From: Bacteroidales bacterium
GTDB lineage: Bacteria > Bacteroidota > Bacteroidia > Bacteroidales > UBA7960
DNA: 7,789 bases
Assembly (NCBI GenBank): GCA_007120675.1
Contig: SKNE01000255.1
Coordinates: forward strand, 1 to 7,789
Direction of reading: 5' to 3'
Position numbers and translations under genes: made by a program. This document shows, one piece after another, positions 1-7,123 of this stretch. The stretch's first letter is position 1. Each line of letters starts with the position of its first letter. The notes under the pieces are model-generated. The model was given only the letters and a program-made list of their open reading frames with translations. It was not told the origin of the DNA and searched no databases.

Positions 1-87
1 GAGGTGGAAAAAGTTGGATGGGAAACGCTGGAAGAGATCGCCCGGCGCGTGGAAAAGCTGGGCGTTGCCACCGAGGTATACCCCTGA
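1..87 (+). CDS. C-terminal fragment of an unidentified protein
   Basis: Frame 1 is open from the left edge and ends at a TGA at 85-87, giving 28 residues. They include a charged amphipathic segment (WETLEEIARRVEKLG) and end in ATEVYP. Base composition and codon use look like the other genes here, and the frame is distinct from the repeat array that begins one base after the stop. The fragment is too short to assign to a family, and I do not recognise it. It is convergent with the minus-strand operon, whose last gene ends at 353. The only thing between the two genes is the repeat array. No intrinsic terminator with a T-tract is visible downstream. Confidence 0.6.
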   Translation, partial: EVEKVGWETLEEIARRVEKLGVATEVYP

Positions 88-88
88 C

Positions 89-312
89 TCATTTCAAGCA
101 CGGGGCCATACCTGACGGTGGCTCAATCCAGGGCGCCGGTTCAATCCAGGGCGCCGGTTCACCCCAAGCACGGGGTCACAACTGGCGGCGAGTCAATCCA
201 GGGCGCCGGGCCACCCCAAGTACGGGGCCACAACTGGCGCCGGTTCATTTCAGTCACGGGTTCATTTCAAGCACGGGGCCACACCTGGCAACGGCTTACT
301 CCAGCCACCGGT
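89..312. repeat. Tandem array of thirteen 17-18 bp units
   Basis: The interval can be cut without gaps into 13 units of 17 or 18 bp, at 89, 106, 123, 141, 159, 176, 193, 211, 228, 245, 262, 279 and 296. Three unit types recur. Type A is like TCATTTCAAGCACGGGG (89, 159, 211, 245, 262). Type B is like CCACAACTGGCGCCGGT (106, 176, 228, 279, and 296 more loosely). Type C is TCAATCCAGGGCGCCGGT (123, 141, and 193 with its last base changed). The order is A B C C A B C A B A A B B, so A-B-C forms a higher-order unit of about 52 bp. A broken unit may start at 313. The array lies between two convergent genes and starts one base after the stop at 87. Function unknown. Confidence 0.85.
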
Positions 313-352
313 TCTTTCAACCATTGATCCTCTGGGGAGTATTCCCTGGAGG

Positions 353-658
353 TCAGACCATGCCCTGCACCTCCCACACGAAGGCGCGGATGCCCTGTGC
401 TTCGGCCTTTGCGTTGATCTCCCTGACGCCCTGCAGCAGCCTGGCCGCCTGCTCCTCCTCCACCACTGAAAGGATGGCCGTGTTCATGGCCGGCCAGGTG
501 TGCGTACCCATGTGGGGTTCGCCGGTTTTGCTTCCCCGTCCCATGACATCCTGCCACTGGGTGAAGCCGCGGGCCCCTGTGCGGTCCAGCAGGTCCGCCA
601 CCCTTTCGGTGAGTGCCTGGTTGTATACAATAAATACTGCCTTCATCATTTTTTCCAT
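353..658 (-). CDS. Small PII-like (GlnB/DUF3240-type fold) protein, last gene of the RND operon
   Basis: A 101-residue cytosolic protein with no signal peptide or membrane segment. It has the size and apparent beta-alpha-beta order of PII-like proteins: a strand (KAVFIVYNQ, 6-14), a helix (ALTERVADLLDRTG, 15-28), a glycine-rich loop in the T-loop position (about 39-53, GRGSKTGEPHMGTHT), a strand (AILSVVEE, 61-68), a helix (69-88) and a last strand (IRAFVWEV, 90-97). From memory, similar small proteins occur beside RND pumps in Bacteroidota and are often annotated as hypothetical or nitrogen regulatory PII. The classic GlnB uridylylation tyrosine is not evident, so a nitrogen role is not supported. 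His49, Met50, His53 and Met58 cluster and could bind metal (inference). The gene starts 40 bp after the pump stop. ATG at 658 was chosen; ATGs at 649 and 646 are also plausible, giving 98 or 97 residues. Confidence 0.8.
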   Translation of the reverse strand: MEKMMKAVFIVYNQALTERVADLLDRTGARGFTQWQDVMGRGSKTGEPHMGTHTWPAMNTAILSVVEEEQAARLLQGVREINAKAEAQGIRAFVWEVQGMV

Positions 659-683
659 TGCGAGGTTCCGTTTCCCGGGATGG

Positions 684-697
684 GGGTGTTCCCACCC
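684..697 (-). other. Small hairpin between pump and PII-like gene
   Basis: On the minus strand GGGTG GGAA CACCC forms a 5-bp stem closed by a GNRA-type tetraloop. It begins immediately after the pump stop codon (699-701). No T-tract follows, so it does not look like an intrinsic terminator. It could mark an mRNA processing or stability boundary. A stem this short can arise by chance. Confidence 0.35.
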
Positions 698-698
698 A

Positions 699-3600
699 TT
701 AGTTCCCATTAATCCGTTTATGCACCCTTTTCCTGCTCTTCTTGACGCGCTGGGCACCGAACAGCGTATATACCACCGGCACAAACACCAGTGTCACCAG
801 GGTCGAGAAGGATAGTCCCCCGATCACTGCGATGGCCATTGGCGCCCATATCTCTGAGCCTTCGCCCCGTGTGAGCACCATGGGCAGCATGGCCAGCAGG
901 GTGGTCAGGGTGGTCATCAGCACCGGGCGCAGGCGGGACTTCCCTGCGGTGATCACTGACTGTACCACGCTCATTCCCCGTGCGTGCATCAGGTTGGTGA
1001 AGTCGATGAGCACGATGGAGTTTTTCACCACGATGCCCACCAGGATGATCCCCCCGATCATGGCGATCACCGACAGCTCCGTGCCTGTCAGGAAGAGGCT
1101 GATCAGCACGCCGGAGAAGGCGAAGGGGACCGCCAGCATGATGATGAACGGTGTGCGGAATGACTCAAACTGGGCGGCCATCACCACGTAGACCAGGAAG
1201 ATGGCCAGCAGCAGGAGCAGCGAAAGGTCGGCAAAGGCCTCCTGCTGGTCCTGTATGGCGCCGCCAAAGCTCACCATGATCTCTTCGGGCAGCTCCATCT
1301 GGTCCAGCTCAGCCTGGATGTCGGCCGTCACGTCGCCAAGGGATCGTTCGTGGAGGGCGCTGTTCACCGTCAGGTAGCGGATCCTGTTTTTCCGCTCGAT
1401 ATTGGGCGGCGAATGGAACTCTTCCACCGTGGCAAACTCTTTGACGCGCACCATCTGTCCCTGGGGGGTGCGCACGCTGATGTTCTCTATGTGGGCAATG
1501 GAGTTCCTGAATTCTTCCTTGTGGCGGATCACCACGTCGTATTCCTCGCCATCCTCACGGTAGAGTGTGGCGGTCATACCGTCCACCCTGTTCCGGATGG
1601 CTTGCGACACGGTGCTGGCATTCAGTCCGAAGAGGGCCATTTTCTCCTGGTCGGGGATGATGCGCAGTTCGGGACGTTCGGGTCCCCTGCTGATGTTGAT
1701 GTCGCGCACCCCGGGGATGTCCTCCATTCGCCGCACCAGCTCCTCGGCCACCCTTCCGGTGGCATCGAAGTCATCTCCTGAGATCTCCACCTGCACGGGG
1801 GCTCCCATGCCCATTCCGCCGCCATCGCCGGCGGCTACGCTGTAGTTTACGATCTGCGGGAACTGGTCCAGGTCCCGTCGCAGGGCTTCGGCCACCTGCC
1901 AGACGTCGCGATCGCGCTCCCTTTGCGGCACCAGTCGCAGCACCGCGTCGATGGTGTGGCTACCTGCCTGTCCGCTGCCAAACAACATGCCCATGCCGGC
2001 CACCCCGGAGCTGACGCTGTAGAGGTCCACCTCCGGGTAATTGTTTTCGATGATCTGCTCCAGGGCATAAGCCGTATGGGTGGTTTCTTCCAGGCGTTGT
2101 CCGATGGGCAGCTCTATGCTGATGTCGATCCTGTTCTGGTCGGAGTCGGGCATGAAGGTGGTACCGATGAAAGGCATCAGGAAGAAGCTTCCCACGAAGA
2201 TCAGGATGGAGAGGGTCACCACCAGGGCCTTCCTCCCCACCGCCCAGGTGAGCAGGCGCATATAGGCGTTATCCAGTCCCTCCAGTGCGCGCACGATGAA
2301 TCCCGTGGCCCTGGGTCCCAGTCCGGAGCTGCGTCCCCCGCCCTCTTTCATGAGCTGCGACGACAGCATGGGGGTCAGCGAAAGGGCTGCGATGGTGGAA
2401 ACCGACACGGTGATGGCCACGATGAAGCCCAGCTGGCGGAAGAAGAGTCCCATCAGTCCCGAGATCATCGTCAGCGGCAGGAATACGGCCAGGACCGTCA
2501 GGGTGGAGGCCACCACAGCCAGTCCCACCTCGTTGGTGCCATAGATGGCCGCTTCGCGCGGGGAGCTTCCCCGTTCGATGTGTTTATTGGCATTCTCCAG
2601 CACCACGATGGCATCGTCCACCACCATCCCCATGGCAATGGTCAGACTGGAGAGGGATATCAGGTTGAGGGTGTTACCGGTAAAGTAGAGGTAGATAAAG
2701 GCCGCCACCAGCGATACCGGAATGGTCAGGATGATGATGAAGGTGGCGCGCCAGCGGCCGATGAAAAAGAGCACCACGATGGTCACGAAGATGGCCGCAA
2801 AATAGAGGATGCTCACCAGGTTGTCGATGGCGTCGGTGATGAACTCCGAAAGGTCGATCACCGTGAGCAGCTGCACATCGGGCGGCAGGTTTTCGCGGAT
2901 GTCCGGGATGCGGTCATTGATCTCCCTGGCGATCTGCACGGTGTTGGCGCCGGACTGGCGCTGCACGATCAGGCGGAGGCTCAGCTCCTGGTTCAGTCGT
3001 TCGTGGACGGTTTGTTCGCGCAGTGTGTCCTTCACTTCGGCCACGTCCGACAAATACACCGGCCTGCCACCGAAGTTCCCCAGCACCAGGTTGTTCATGT
3101 CGCGGCTCTCCTGGAACTCCCCCACAAAGCGCAGGGGGTAGTCCACCTGGCCCATCTTCAGGTTTCCTGCGGGCAGGTTGATGTTCTCCGTGGCCAGCAG
3201 TCCACCGATCTGCTCGACGGTCATCTGGAAGGCGTCCAGCTTTTCGGGGTCCACGTTGACCTGTATCTCCCTGATGGGCTCCCCGGCCAGTATCACCGTG
3301 CCCACCCCTTCGATGCGGCTCAGGGGGTTGACCACCTCCTGGTCTATGATCTTGGCCAGGGCCGGATAGCTCTCATCCGCCGTGGCAGCCAGGATCATCA
3401 CCGGGATCATGGCCGAGCTGAACTTAAAGATGGTGGGTTGCTCAATGTCTTCCGGCAGGAAGCGGATGATGCGTCCGATCACGTCGCGGATCTCGTTGGT
3501 GGCCTCATCCAGGTTTGTCTCGTACTCGAACTCCAGCATGATGGTCGATACGTCATCGCGCGACACGGAGGTGATCTCCTTCAGGTCGGTGATGGTGCTG

Positions 3601-3812
3601 AGGTTGTCTTCCAGCGGACGGGTCACATTGGTTTCAATGTCGGCTGCACTGGCCCCCGGGTAGATGGTAAACACGCTGATGAACGGCGGTTCGATCTCCG
3701 GGTAAAGGTCAAGGGGCAGGCTCCGCAGGCTATACAGGCCGATGGCCAGGACGGCAACAAAGACCATGAGGGTGGTGATGGGTCTGTTTACTGCTGAACG
3801 ATAGATCTTCAT
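699..3812 (-). CDS. RND-family inner-membrane efflux pump (AcrB/MexB-like, HAE-1 type)
   Basis: The 1037-residue proton-driven pump subunit, close to the usual family length. TM1 covers about 11-30, followed by the first periplasmic porter/docking loop (about 31-332). TM2-TM6 run from about 333 to 485, a cytoplasmic linker from 486 to 525, and TM7 from about 528 to 550. The second periplasmic loop ends near 860, TM8-TM12 follow to about 1017, and the tail is strongly basic (RVKKSRKR). The proton-relay residues are present: Asp399-Asp400 in TM4 (MGMVVDDAIVVLEN) and Lys930 in TM10 (GIVVKNSIVL). The Asp pair favours the drug/amphiphile class over CusA-type metal pumps. Gly/Met-rich stretches (604-616, 662-670) lie in the second loop. 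The pump takes substrates from the periplasm or inner membrane and passes them to the outer-membrane channel. ATG at 3812 follows an A-rich leader without a Shine-Dalgarno and lies 107 bp after the adaptor stop. The substrate cannot be deduced. Confidence 0.97.
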   Translation of the reverse strand: MKIYRSAVNRPITTLMVFVAVLAIGLYSLRSLPLDLYPEIEPPFISVFTIYPGASAADIETNVTRPLEDNLSTITDLKEITSVSRDDVSTIMLEFEYETNLDEATNEIRDVIGRIIRFLPEDIEQPTIFKFSSAMIPVMILAATADESYPALAKIIDQEVVNPLSRIEGVGTVILAGEPIREIQVNVDPEKLDAFQMTVEQIGGLLATENINLPAGNLKMGQVDYPLRFVGEFQESRDMNNLVLGNFGGRPVYLSDVAEVKDTLREQTVHERLNQELSLRLIVQRQSGANTVQIAREINDRIPDIRENLPPDVQLLTVIDLSEFITDAIDNLVSILYFAAIFVTIVVLFFIGRWRATFIIILTIPVSLVAAFIYLYFTGNTLNLISLSSLTIAMGMVVDDAIVVLENANKHIERGSSPREAAIYGTNEVGLAVVASTLTVLAVFLPLTMISGLMGLFFRQLGFIVAITVSVSTIAALSLTPMLSSQLMKEGGGRSSGLGPRATGFIVRALEGLDNAYMRLLTWAVGRKALVVTLSILIFVGSFFLMPFIGTTFMPDSDQNRIDISIELPIGQRLEETTHTAYALEQIIENNYPEVDLYSVSSGVAGMGMLFGSGQAGSHTIDAVLRLVPQRERDRDVWQVAEALRRDLDQFPQIVNYSVAAGDGGGMGMGAPVQVEISGDDFDATGRVAEELVRRMEDIPGVRDINISRGPERPELRIIPDQEKMALFGLNASTVSQAIRNRVDGMTATLYREDGEEYDVVIRHKEEFRNSIAHIENISVRTPQGQMVRVKEFATVEEFHSPPNIERKNRIRYLTVNSALHERSLGDVTADIQAELDQMELPEEIMVSFGGAIQDQQEAFADLSLLLLLAIFLVYVVMAAQFESFRTPFIIMLAVPFAFSGVLISLFLTGTELSVIAMIGGIILVGIVVKNSIVLIDFTNLMHARGMSVVQSVITAGKSRLRPVLMTTLTTLLAMLPMVLTRGEGSEIWAPMAIAVIGGLSFSTLVTLVFVPVVYTLFGAQRVKKSRKRVHKRINGN

Positions 3813-3910
3813 CTGTTGGGGTATTTTTTTGTGTTTCGCTTAGATGGACTGCGCCATGGTGTAATAATTCCCGGTCTGTGATCCTGTTGCAGTGCGAGCT
3901 GACCGGTTCC

Positions 3911-3930
3911 TGGTCCGGCTCACCGGACCA
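3911..3930 (-). other. Perfect 8-bp hairpin spanning the adaptor stop codon
   Basis: On the minus strand TGGTCCGG TGAG CCGGACCA is a perfect 8-bp, GC-rich stem with a 4-base loop. The loop contains the TGA stop of the adaptor gene (3920-3922). The 3' side is not followed by a T-run, so it is not a standard intrinsic terminator. It lies 5' of the 107-bp gap before the pump gene. Roles in stopping 3' exonucleases, mRNA processing or stoichiometry are inferences. Confidence 0.6.
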
Positions 3931-4963
3931 CTTCGACGGGTGTCTGGTCCATCAGGTTGTGCTGGCCGCTGACCACCAGCATCTCTCCTTCCGCGATGCC
4001 GGAAAGGATCTCCAGCTGGTCGTCGTAGGTGCGGCCCAGTCTGACGGGCCTTCTGTGGGCCACCTCATCCTCCACTACGAAGACGAAACGCTCGTCGGAT
4101 CCCACCTGCTTACGCACGGCCAGGGCGGGCACCAGCAGGCTCTCCTTTTCACCCAGGTTCAGTGCCACACGGGCGAACATGCCCGGGCGCAGGGCCATGT
4201 CGGGATTGTCCACCCGGATCTCCACCTGGAAGGTGCCTGACATTCTATCGATGGTGGGATAAATACGGCTGACCCGGCCGCTGAACTCCCTGTCGGGCAA
4301 GATGTCCAGTCGCACGGCGGCCTCCTGCCCCTTTGTCACGTGGGGAAAGAAGCGTTCCGACACGCCGATCATGATCTTCACCGGCTGGATCTGCTTCAGC
4401 GAGACGATGGCCGGTTTTCCCGCTGGCGTGGCGGGGGTCATGGAGAACAGCTCGCCGTCGCTGTTGAAGCGGCCGGTGATCACCCCCCCCATGGGGGCCC
4501 TGATCTGGGTATGGATCTCCAGGTTCTCCACGTTGCTGCTGGCCACCTCATACTGGGTCTTGAGCTGGTCGTACTGCTGCCGTGTCACCGCGCCCACCTC
4601 CAGGAGGGTATCCATGCGCCGCAGGTCCTCGCGCAGGTTATCCAGCTGCACCTTGGCCTGGAAAAGCTGGGTGCGGTCCATCTGCACCAGCAGTTGCCCC
4701 TTCTGCACCTGGTCTCCCACATCCACCAGTATCCGTTCGATGCGCGAGGGTGTGGGGGCGCCGATGAAGGCCACTTCGAAGGCCTCCACCACCCCGGTCA
4801 GGCGGATGTCGTTCACCAAAGTGGTTTGCTCTGTCTCCCTGAGCTCAACGAGTACGCGATCCCTTTCGCGCCTTTCCTCTTCCTCTGTTCCGATCAGGCC
4901 GCATCCGCTGATGATCAGCGCGGATGCCAGCATAAGGCCTGATGTCCTCAAAAATGTTTTCAT
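3920..4963 (-). CDS. RND periplasmic adaptor (membrane fusion protein, HlyD/AcrA family), lipoprotein
   Basis: A 347-residue adaptor that bridges the RND pump and the outer-membrane channel. The N-terminus is a lipoprotein signal: Lys2 and Arg6, a hydrophobic core, and the lipobox ISGC with acylated Cys21, so the protein is probably anchored in the periplasmic face of the inner membrane. Next come the first lipoyl/barrel-sandwich half (about 55-97, GVVEAFEVAFIGAP to LLVQMD), an alpha-helical hairpin (98-148), the second lipoyl half (150-172, IRAPMGGVITG), a beta-barrel (about 190-270) and the membrane-proximal domain (about 275-347). The length is slightly short for the family because the helical hairpin is short. 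The gap to the upstream TolC-like gene is 55 bp, and the leader is A-rich without a clear Shine-Dalgarno. A run of eight G (C8 on plus, 4483-4490) lies within the second lipoyl motif. Confidence 0.96.
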   Translation of the reverse strand: MKTFLRTSGLMLASALIISGCGLIGTEEEERRERDRVLVELRETEQTTLVNDIRLTGVVEAFEVAFIGAPTPSRIERILVDVGDQVQKGQLLVQMDRTQLFQAKVQLDNLREDLRRMDTLLEVGAVTRQQYDQLKTQYEVASSNVENLEIHTQIRAPMGGVITGRFNSDGELFSMTPATPAGKPAIVSLKQIQPVKIMIGVSERFFPHVTKGQEAAVRLDILPDREFSGRVSRIYPTIDRMSGTFQVEIRVDNPDMALRPGMFARVALNLGEKESLLVPALAVRKQVGSDERFVFVVEDEVAHRRPVRLGRTYDDQLEILSGIAEGEMLVVSGQHNLMDQTPVEVVR

Positions 4964-4984
4964 GTGTCCGTACGTTTTGTTTTT

Positions 4985-5004
4985 CAGCCGGGCAATCCGG
5001 GCTG
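4985..5004 (-). other. Imperfect hairpin between TolC-like gene and adaptor
   Basis: On the minus strand the arms CAGCCCGG and CCCGGCTG around the loop ATTG pair at 7 of 8 positions. The element sits in the 55-bp gap after the TolC-like stop. What follows on the minus strand is A-rich rather than T-rich and leads to the adaptor start, so it is not an intrinsic terminator. It may protect the upstream message or separate translation of the two genes (inference). Confidence 0.4.
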
Positions 5005-5018
5005 TTGGCGTTATTTTG

Positions 5019-6386
5019 TTATCGTTTGTTTTCTCCGATGAATCGATCGTACTCCGCTTTGGCGTGCAGGATTTCGTGTTTTGCCTGCAGGAGGTTAAAG
5101 CGAGCCTGTGTGAGGGCCACCTCGCTGTCGTTTAGTTCCATCAGCGTACCCTGGCCCGTTTCATAGCGTGTCTGCGCGATCTGGAACCCCCTTTCGGCCA
5201 TGCGCACATTGCTGCGGGCGTTGCCTGTCTTTTCGACGGCCACCATCATGGACTTCAGGATGTTGTCCAGCTGGATGTCCAGGTTATCCTCCAGGAAATC
5301 GCGCTGCAGCTTGATTTGCTCACCCAGGATCTCCAGCTGACGGGTCTGGTTTCTGATGGCAAAGCCGTTGAAGAGGGGGATGGTCAGGCGGAGTCCCGCA
5401 GAGAAGGTTTCCACCCACTGGTAATCGCCGAAGCGGAAGTGGTTGGCTTCGGTCTGGTACTGGTAGTTCCCTGCCAGGTCCAGTGATGGCAGTCCGTTGG
5501 CCCTGACCATGGCCGCCTGCTGGTTCACCAGGTCCAGCTGCAGGTCCATCTGCACCAGGTCGCTGTTGCGTTGCAGGCTCCTGTTGGCTTCATCCACGGT
5601 GAAGTCCGACAGCCTATTCACGGCCATGTCGGCCAGGCTTCCTTCGACGGCCACGGGCTGTGCCTCATCCATCCCGATGAGGGCTTTCAGGTAATTGAGG
5701 GCTATCACATAGGCGTTCTCAGCCTGCAGCACGTTGGGGCGCAGGTTTTCTGTCTGCACCTCGGCCCTGATCAGGTCGTATTCAGCCACCATGCCCTGCT
5801 CGTGCATCCGGCGGGTGCGCACCAGGTTGTCGCTGGCGTTGTTGAAGCTCTGGCGCATCACCTGCATGGACTCCCTGGCCAGCAGCACGTCGAAAAACGC
5901 CAGCTGCACATTGTACTCCAGCTCAATCCGGCTTCCGCGAAACTGTTCCCTGGCCAGTGTCTTTTCTATGCGCGAAGCGCGCAGCGACTGGTTGAGTCCC
6001 AAGTTCAGCAAGGGCATGCTGGCGGCCGCCACGCCCATGAAGCTGTTTTCTGAGCCAATCTCCAGGTAGCCGTTGCCAAAGGGGCTGTCGTCCGGGAGAA
6101 AGATCACGGGCCGTTTGATGTTGCGGTTGTAGTTTCCGCTCAGGTTGACCGAGGGCAGGTACTGGTTCCTGGTCTCACGGAAGCTCAGTTCAGCGCTTTC
6201 GATGTCCAGGTCGGCCACCCTGAGGCTCGGGTTATGGTCCAGTGCGTAGGCCAGTGCCCCGTCAAAGTCCAGCAAAAGGGTGTCGGTAACAGCTTGTGCC
6301 CTGGCTGCCTGGTTGACGAGCCCCAGTGTCAGGGCCATGCCAAGCAAAGCCGCCAGGAGGGGTTTTTGGAATTTAATAGGATACAT
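5019..6386 (-). CDS. TolC-family outer-membrane efflux channel
   Basis: With the chosen start this is a 455-residue outer-membrane factor, the exit duct of the tripartite pump. It has a signal peptide (Lys5, Lys8, hydrophobic 9-24, probable cleavage near ARAQ at 28-31). Two tandem outer-membrane-efflux repeats of about 200 residues follow. Each carries the family PLxN-type turn (MPLLNLG at 124-130, IPLFNGF at 336-342) and long amphipathic helices that build the periplasmic barrel. The C-terminal motif YETGQGTLMELNDSEVAL (408-425) is typical of the family. ATG at 6386 was chosen because AAGGA lies 8 bases upstream. An ATG at 6395 in the same frame is also possible, and one at 6422 would add an unlikely N-terminal extension. 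Either likely start overlaps the end of the repressor gene (14 or 23 bp), suggesting translational coupling. Confidence 0.95.
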   Translation of the reverse strand: MYPIKFQKPLLAALLGMALTLGLVNQAARAQAVTDTLLLDFDGALAYALDHNPSLRVADLDIESAELSFRETRNQYLPSVNLSGNYNRNIKRPVIFLPDDSPFGNGYLEIGSENSFMGVAAASMPLLNLGLNQSLRASRIEKTLAREQFRGSRIELEYNVQLAFFDVLLARESMQVMRQSFNNASDNLVRTRRMHEQGMVAEYDLIRAEVQTENLRPNVLQAENAYVIALNYLKALIGMDEAQPVAVEGSLADMAVNRLSDFTVDEANRSLQRNSDLVQMDLQLDLVNQQAAMVRANGLPSLDLAGNYQYQTEANHFRFGDYQWVETFSAGLRLTIPLFNGFAIRNQTRQLEILGEQIKLQRDFLEDNLDIQLDNILKSMMVAVEKTGNARSNVRMAERGFQIAQTRYETGQGTLMELNDSEVALTQARFNLLQAKHEILHAKAEYDRFIGENKR

Positions 6387-7002
6387 AGGCTTCATCCTTA
6401 GATTGATAGAACAACATATCAATTTCTTTCAGGCCTTTTTGGGTGGCCATGCTACGCAAAAATCCGGTGATGATGTAGCGGAAAAGGTCGGCGCGGGAAA
6501 AGCGCTCCGGGGGAAATACGGTGGTATCCATCATCATGTCGACGTGGGCATAGAGCAGTTTGGTGGCAATTTCCGGATCTGTCTCCTCCAGGAAGTAGCC
6601 CTGCTCCACCCCTTCCTTCACCAGCTTCATGGTGAATTCATCCCGCTCTTTCTCCAGCGGCACCACCTGTTCATTCCATATGGCCGGATGAAGCTTTTTC
6701 ATCTCGTTGGCCAGGTTGGGGTGCACCTCTTTGATGTACATCACGGTGTACCTGAAGTGGCGGTGGATGAAGTCAACCGGGTTCACCGACTCCTCTTTGA
6801 GCTCGGCACGCTTCTGCAGGTTGTCCTGGTGCTGCCATTGGATGCAGGCCACCAGGAGCTCCTCCTTGTTGGTGAAGTGCTCGTACAGTGTCCGTTTGGA
6901 TATGCCCAGGTCTTCAGCCACCTCGTTCATGGTCACTGCACGGAGGCCGTTCCTGAAAAAGAGGGCCGACGCCTGCATGATAATGCGTTCTTTTAGTTCC
7001 AT
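6373..7002 (-). CDS. TetR/AcrR-family transcriptional repressor
   Basis: A 209-residue one-component regulator of the usual TetR length. The N-terminal DNA-binding domain covers about 1-50: helix 1 (KERIIMQASALFFRNG), then the helix-turn-helix at about 25-44 (TMNEVAEDLGISKRTLYEHF), then NKEEL leading to the core helices. The C-terminal ligand-binding and dimerisation part is helical and divergent, so the inducer cannot be read. It is the first gene of the operon and overlaps the TolC-like gene, so it probably represses its own operon and is relieved by a pump substrate (family knowledge plus inference). ATG at 7002 gives a normal TetR N-terminus. No Shine-Dalgarno precedes it, only an A/C-rich leader. 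Candidate operator repeats lie 20-80 bp upstream. Confidence 0.96.
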   Translation of the reverse strand: MELKERIIMQASALFFRNGLRAVTMNEVAEDLGISKRTLYEHFTNKEELLVACIQWQHQDNLQKRAELKEESVNPVDFIHRHFRYTVMYIKEVHPNLANEMKKLHPAIWNEQVVPLEKERDEFTMKLVKEGVEQGYFLEETDPEIATKLLYAHVDMMMDTTVFPPERFSRADLFRYIITGFLRSMATQKGLKEIDMLFYQSKDEAYVSY

Positions 7003-7080
7003 TTGGTTTGTTTGTGTGTTGGTTTGACCGATGTCAAGGGTCGCTGTGAGTAGACCATTGACCGCTGTTATTTTGGTTTG
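7003..7080 (-). promoter_or_regulatory. Operon control region with candidate TetR operator repeats
   Basis: The palindrome TTGAC CGAT GTCAA (7024-7037) has perfect 5-bp arms. Its left half with flank, TTGACCG, recurs directly at 7058-7064, 34 bp away. TTGGTTTG also occurs three times, at 7003, 7019 and 7073. Repeats just upstream of a tetR-first operon fit an autoregulatory operator. I see no convincing match to the Bacteroidota promoter (TTTG near -33, TAnnTTTG near -7), so the transcription start is not placed. The palindrome is the most likely single binding site. Confidence 0.45.
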
Positions 7081-7097
7081 GACACCCCTGCTTACTC

Positions 7098-7123
7098 AAA
7101 ACCCTAAAAGTTTTTTGGGTTTT
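7098..7123. other. AT-rich inverted repeat upstream of the operon
   Basis: AAAACCC (7098-7104) and GGGTTTT (7117-7123) are perfect inverted arms. The 12-base centre, TAAAAGTTTTTT, can itself pair weakly. The outer bases CTC (7095-7097) and GAG (7127-7129) could extend the structure across a short bulge. It lies about 95-120 bp before the repressor start. It may be a leader hairpin, a protein-binding site or a weak second terminator. Strand and role cannot be fixed. Confidence 0.4.

Noticed and set aside
89..312. CRISPR array
   Set aside because: The units are head-to-tail without unique spacers, are only 17-18 bp long, and no cas gene is present.
333..348. Short inverted repeat (GGGA GTAT TCCC) as a terminator for the operon
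   Set aside because: The stem has only 4 strong pairs, no T-tract follows on either strand, and it is easily explained by chance.
353..784. Longer 143-codon version of the PII-like gene starting inside the pump gene
   Set aside because: The extra 42 residues are an out-of-frame reading of the pump C-terminus and the gap. The family-like sequence begins at about 658.
18..815. Plus-strand open frame of 265 codons running through the left array and across the PII-like gene
   Set aside because: Its sequence is low-complexity repeat translation followed by the antisense of the PII-like gene and the pump end. The real upstream gene uses another frame and stops at 87.
1923..3797. 624-codon plus-strand open frame antisense to the pump gene
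   Set aside because: It is His/Gln/Gly/Asp-rich, as expected of the complement of a GC-rich membrane-protein gene, and has no recognisable domain. The minus-strand pump is unambiguous.
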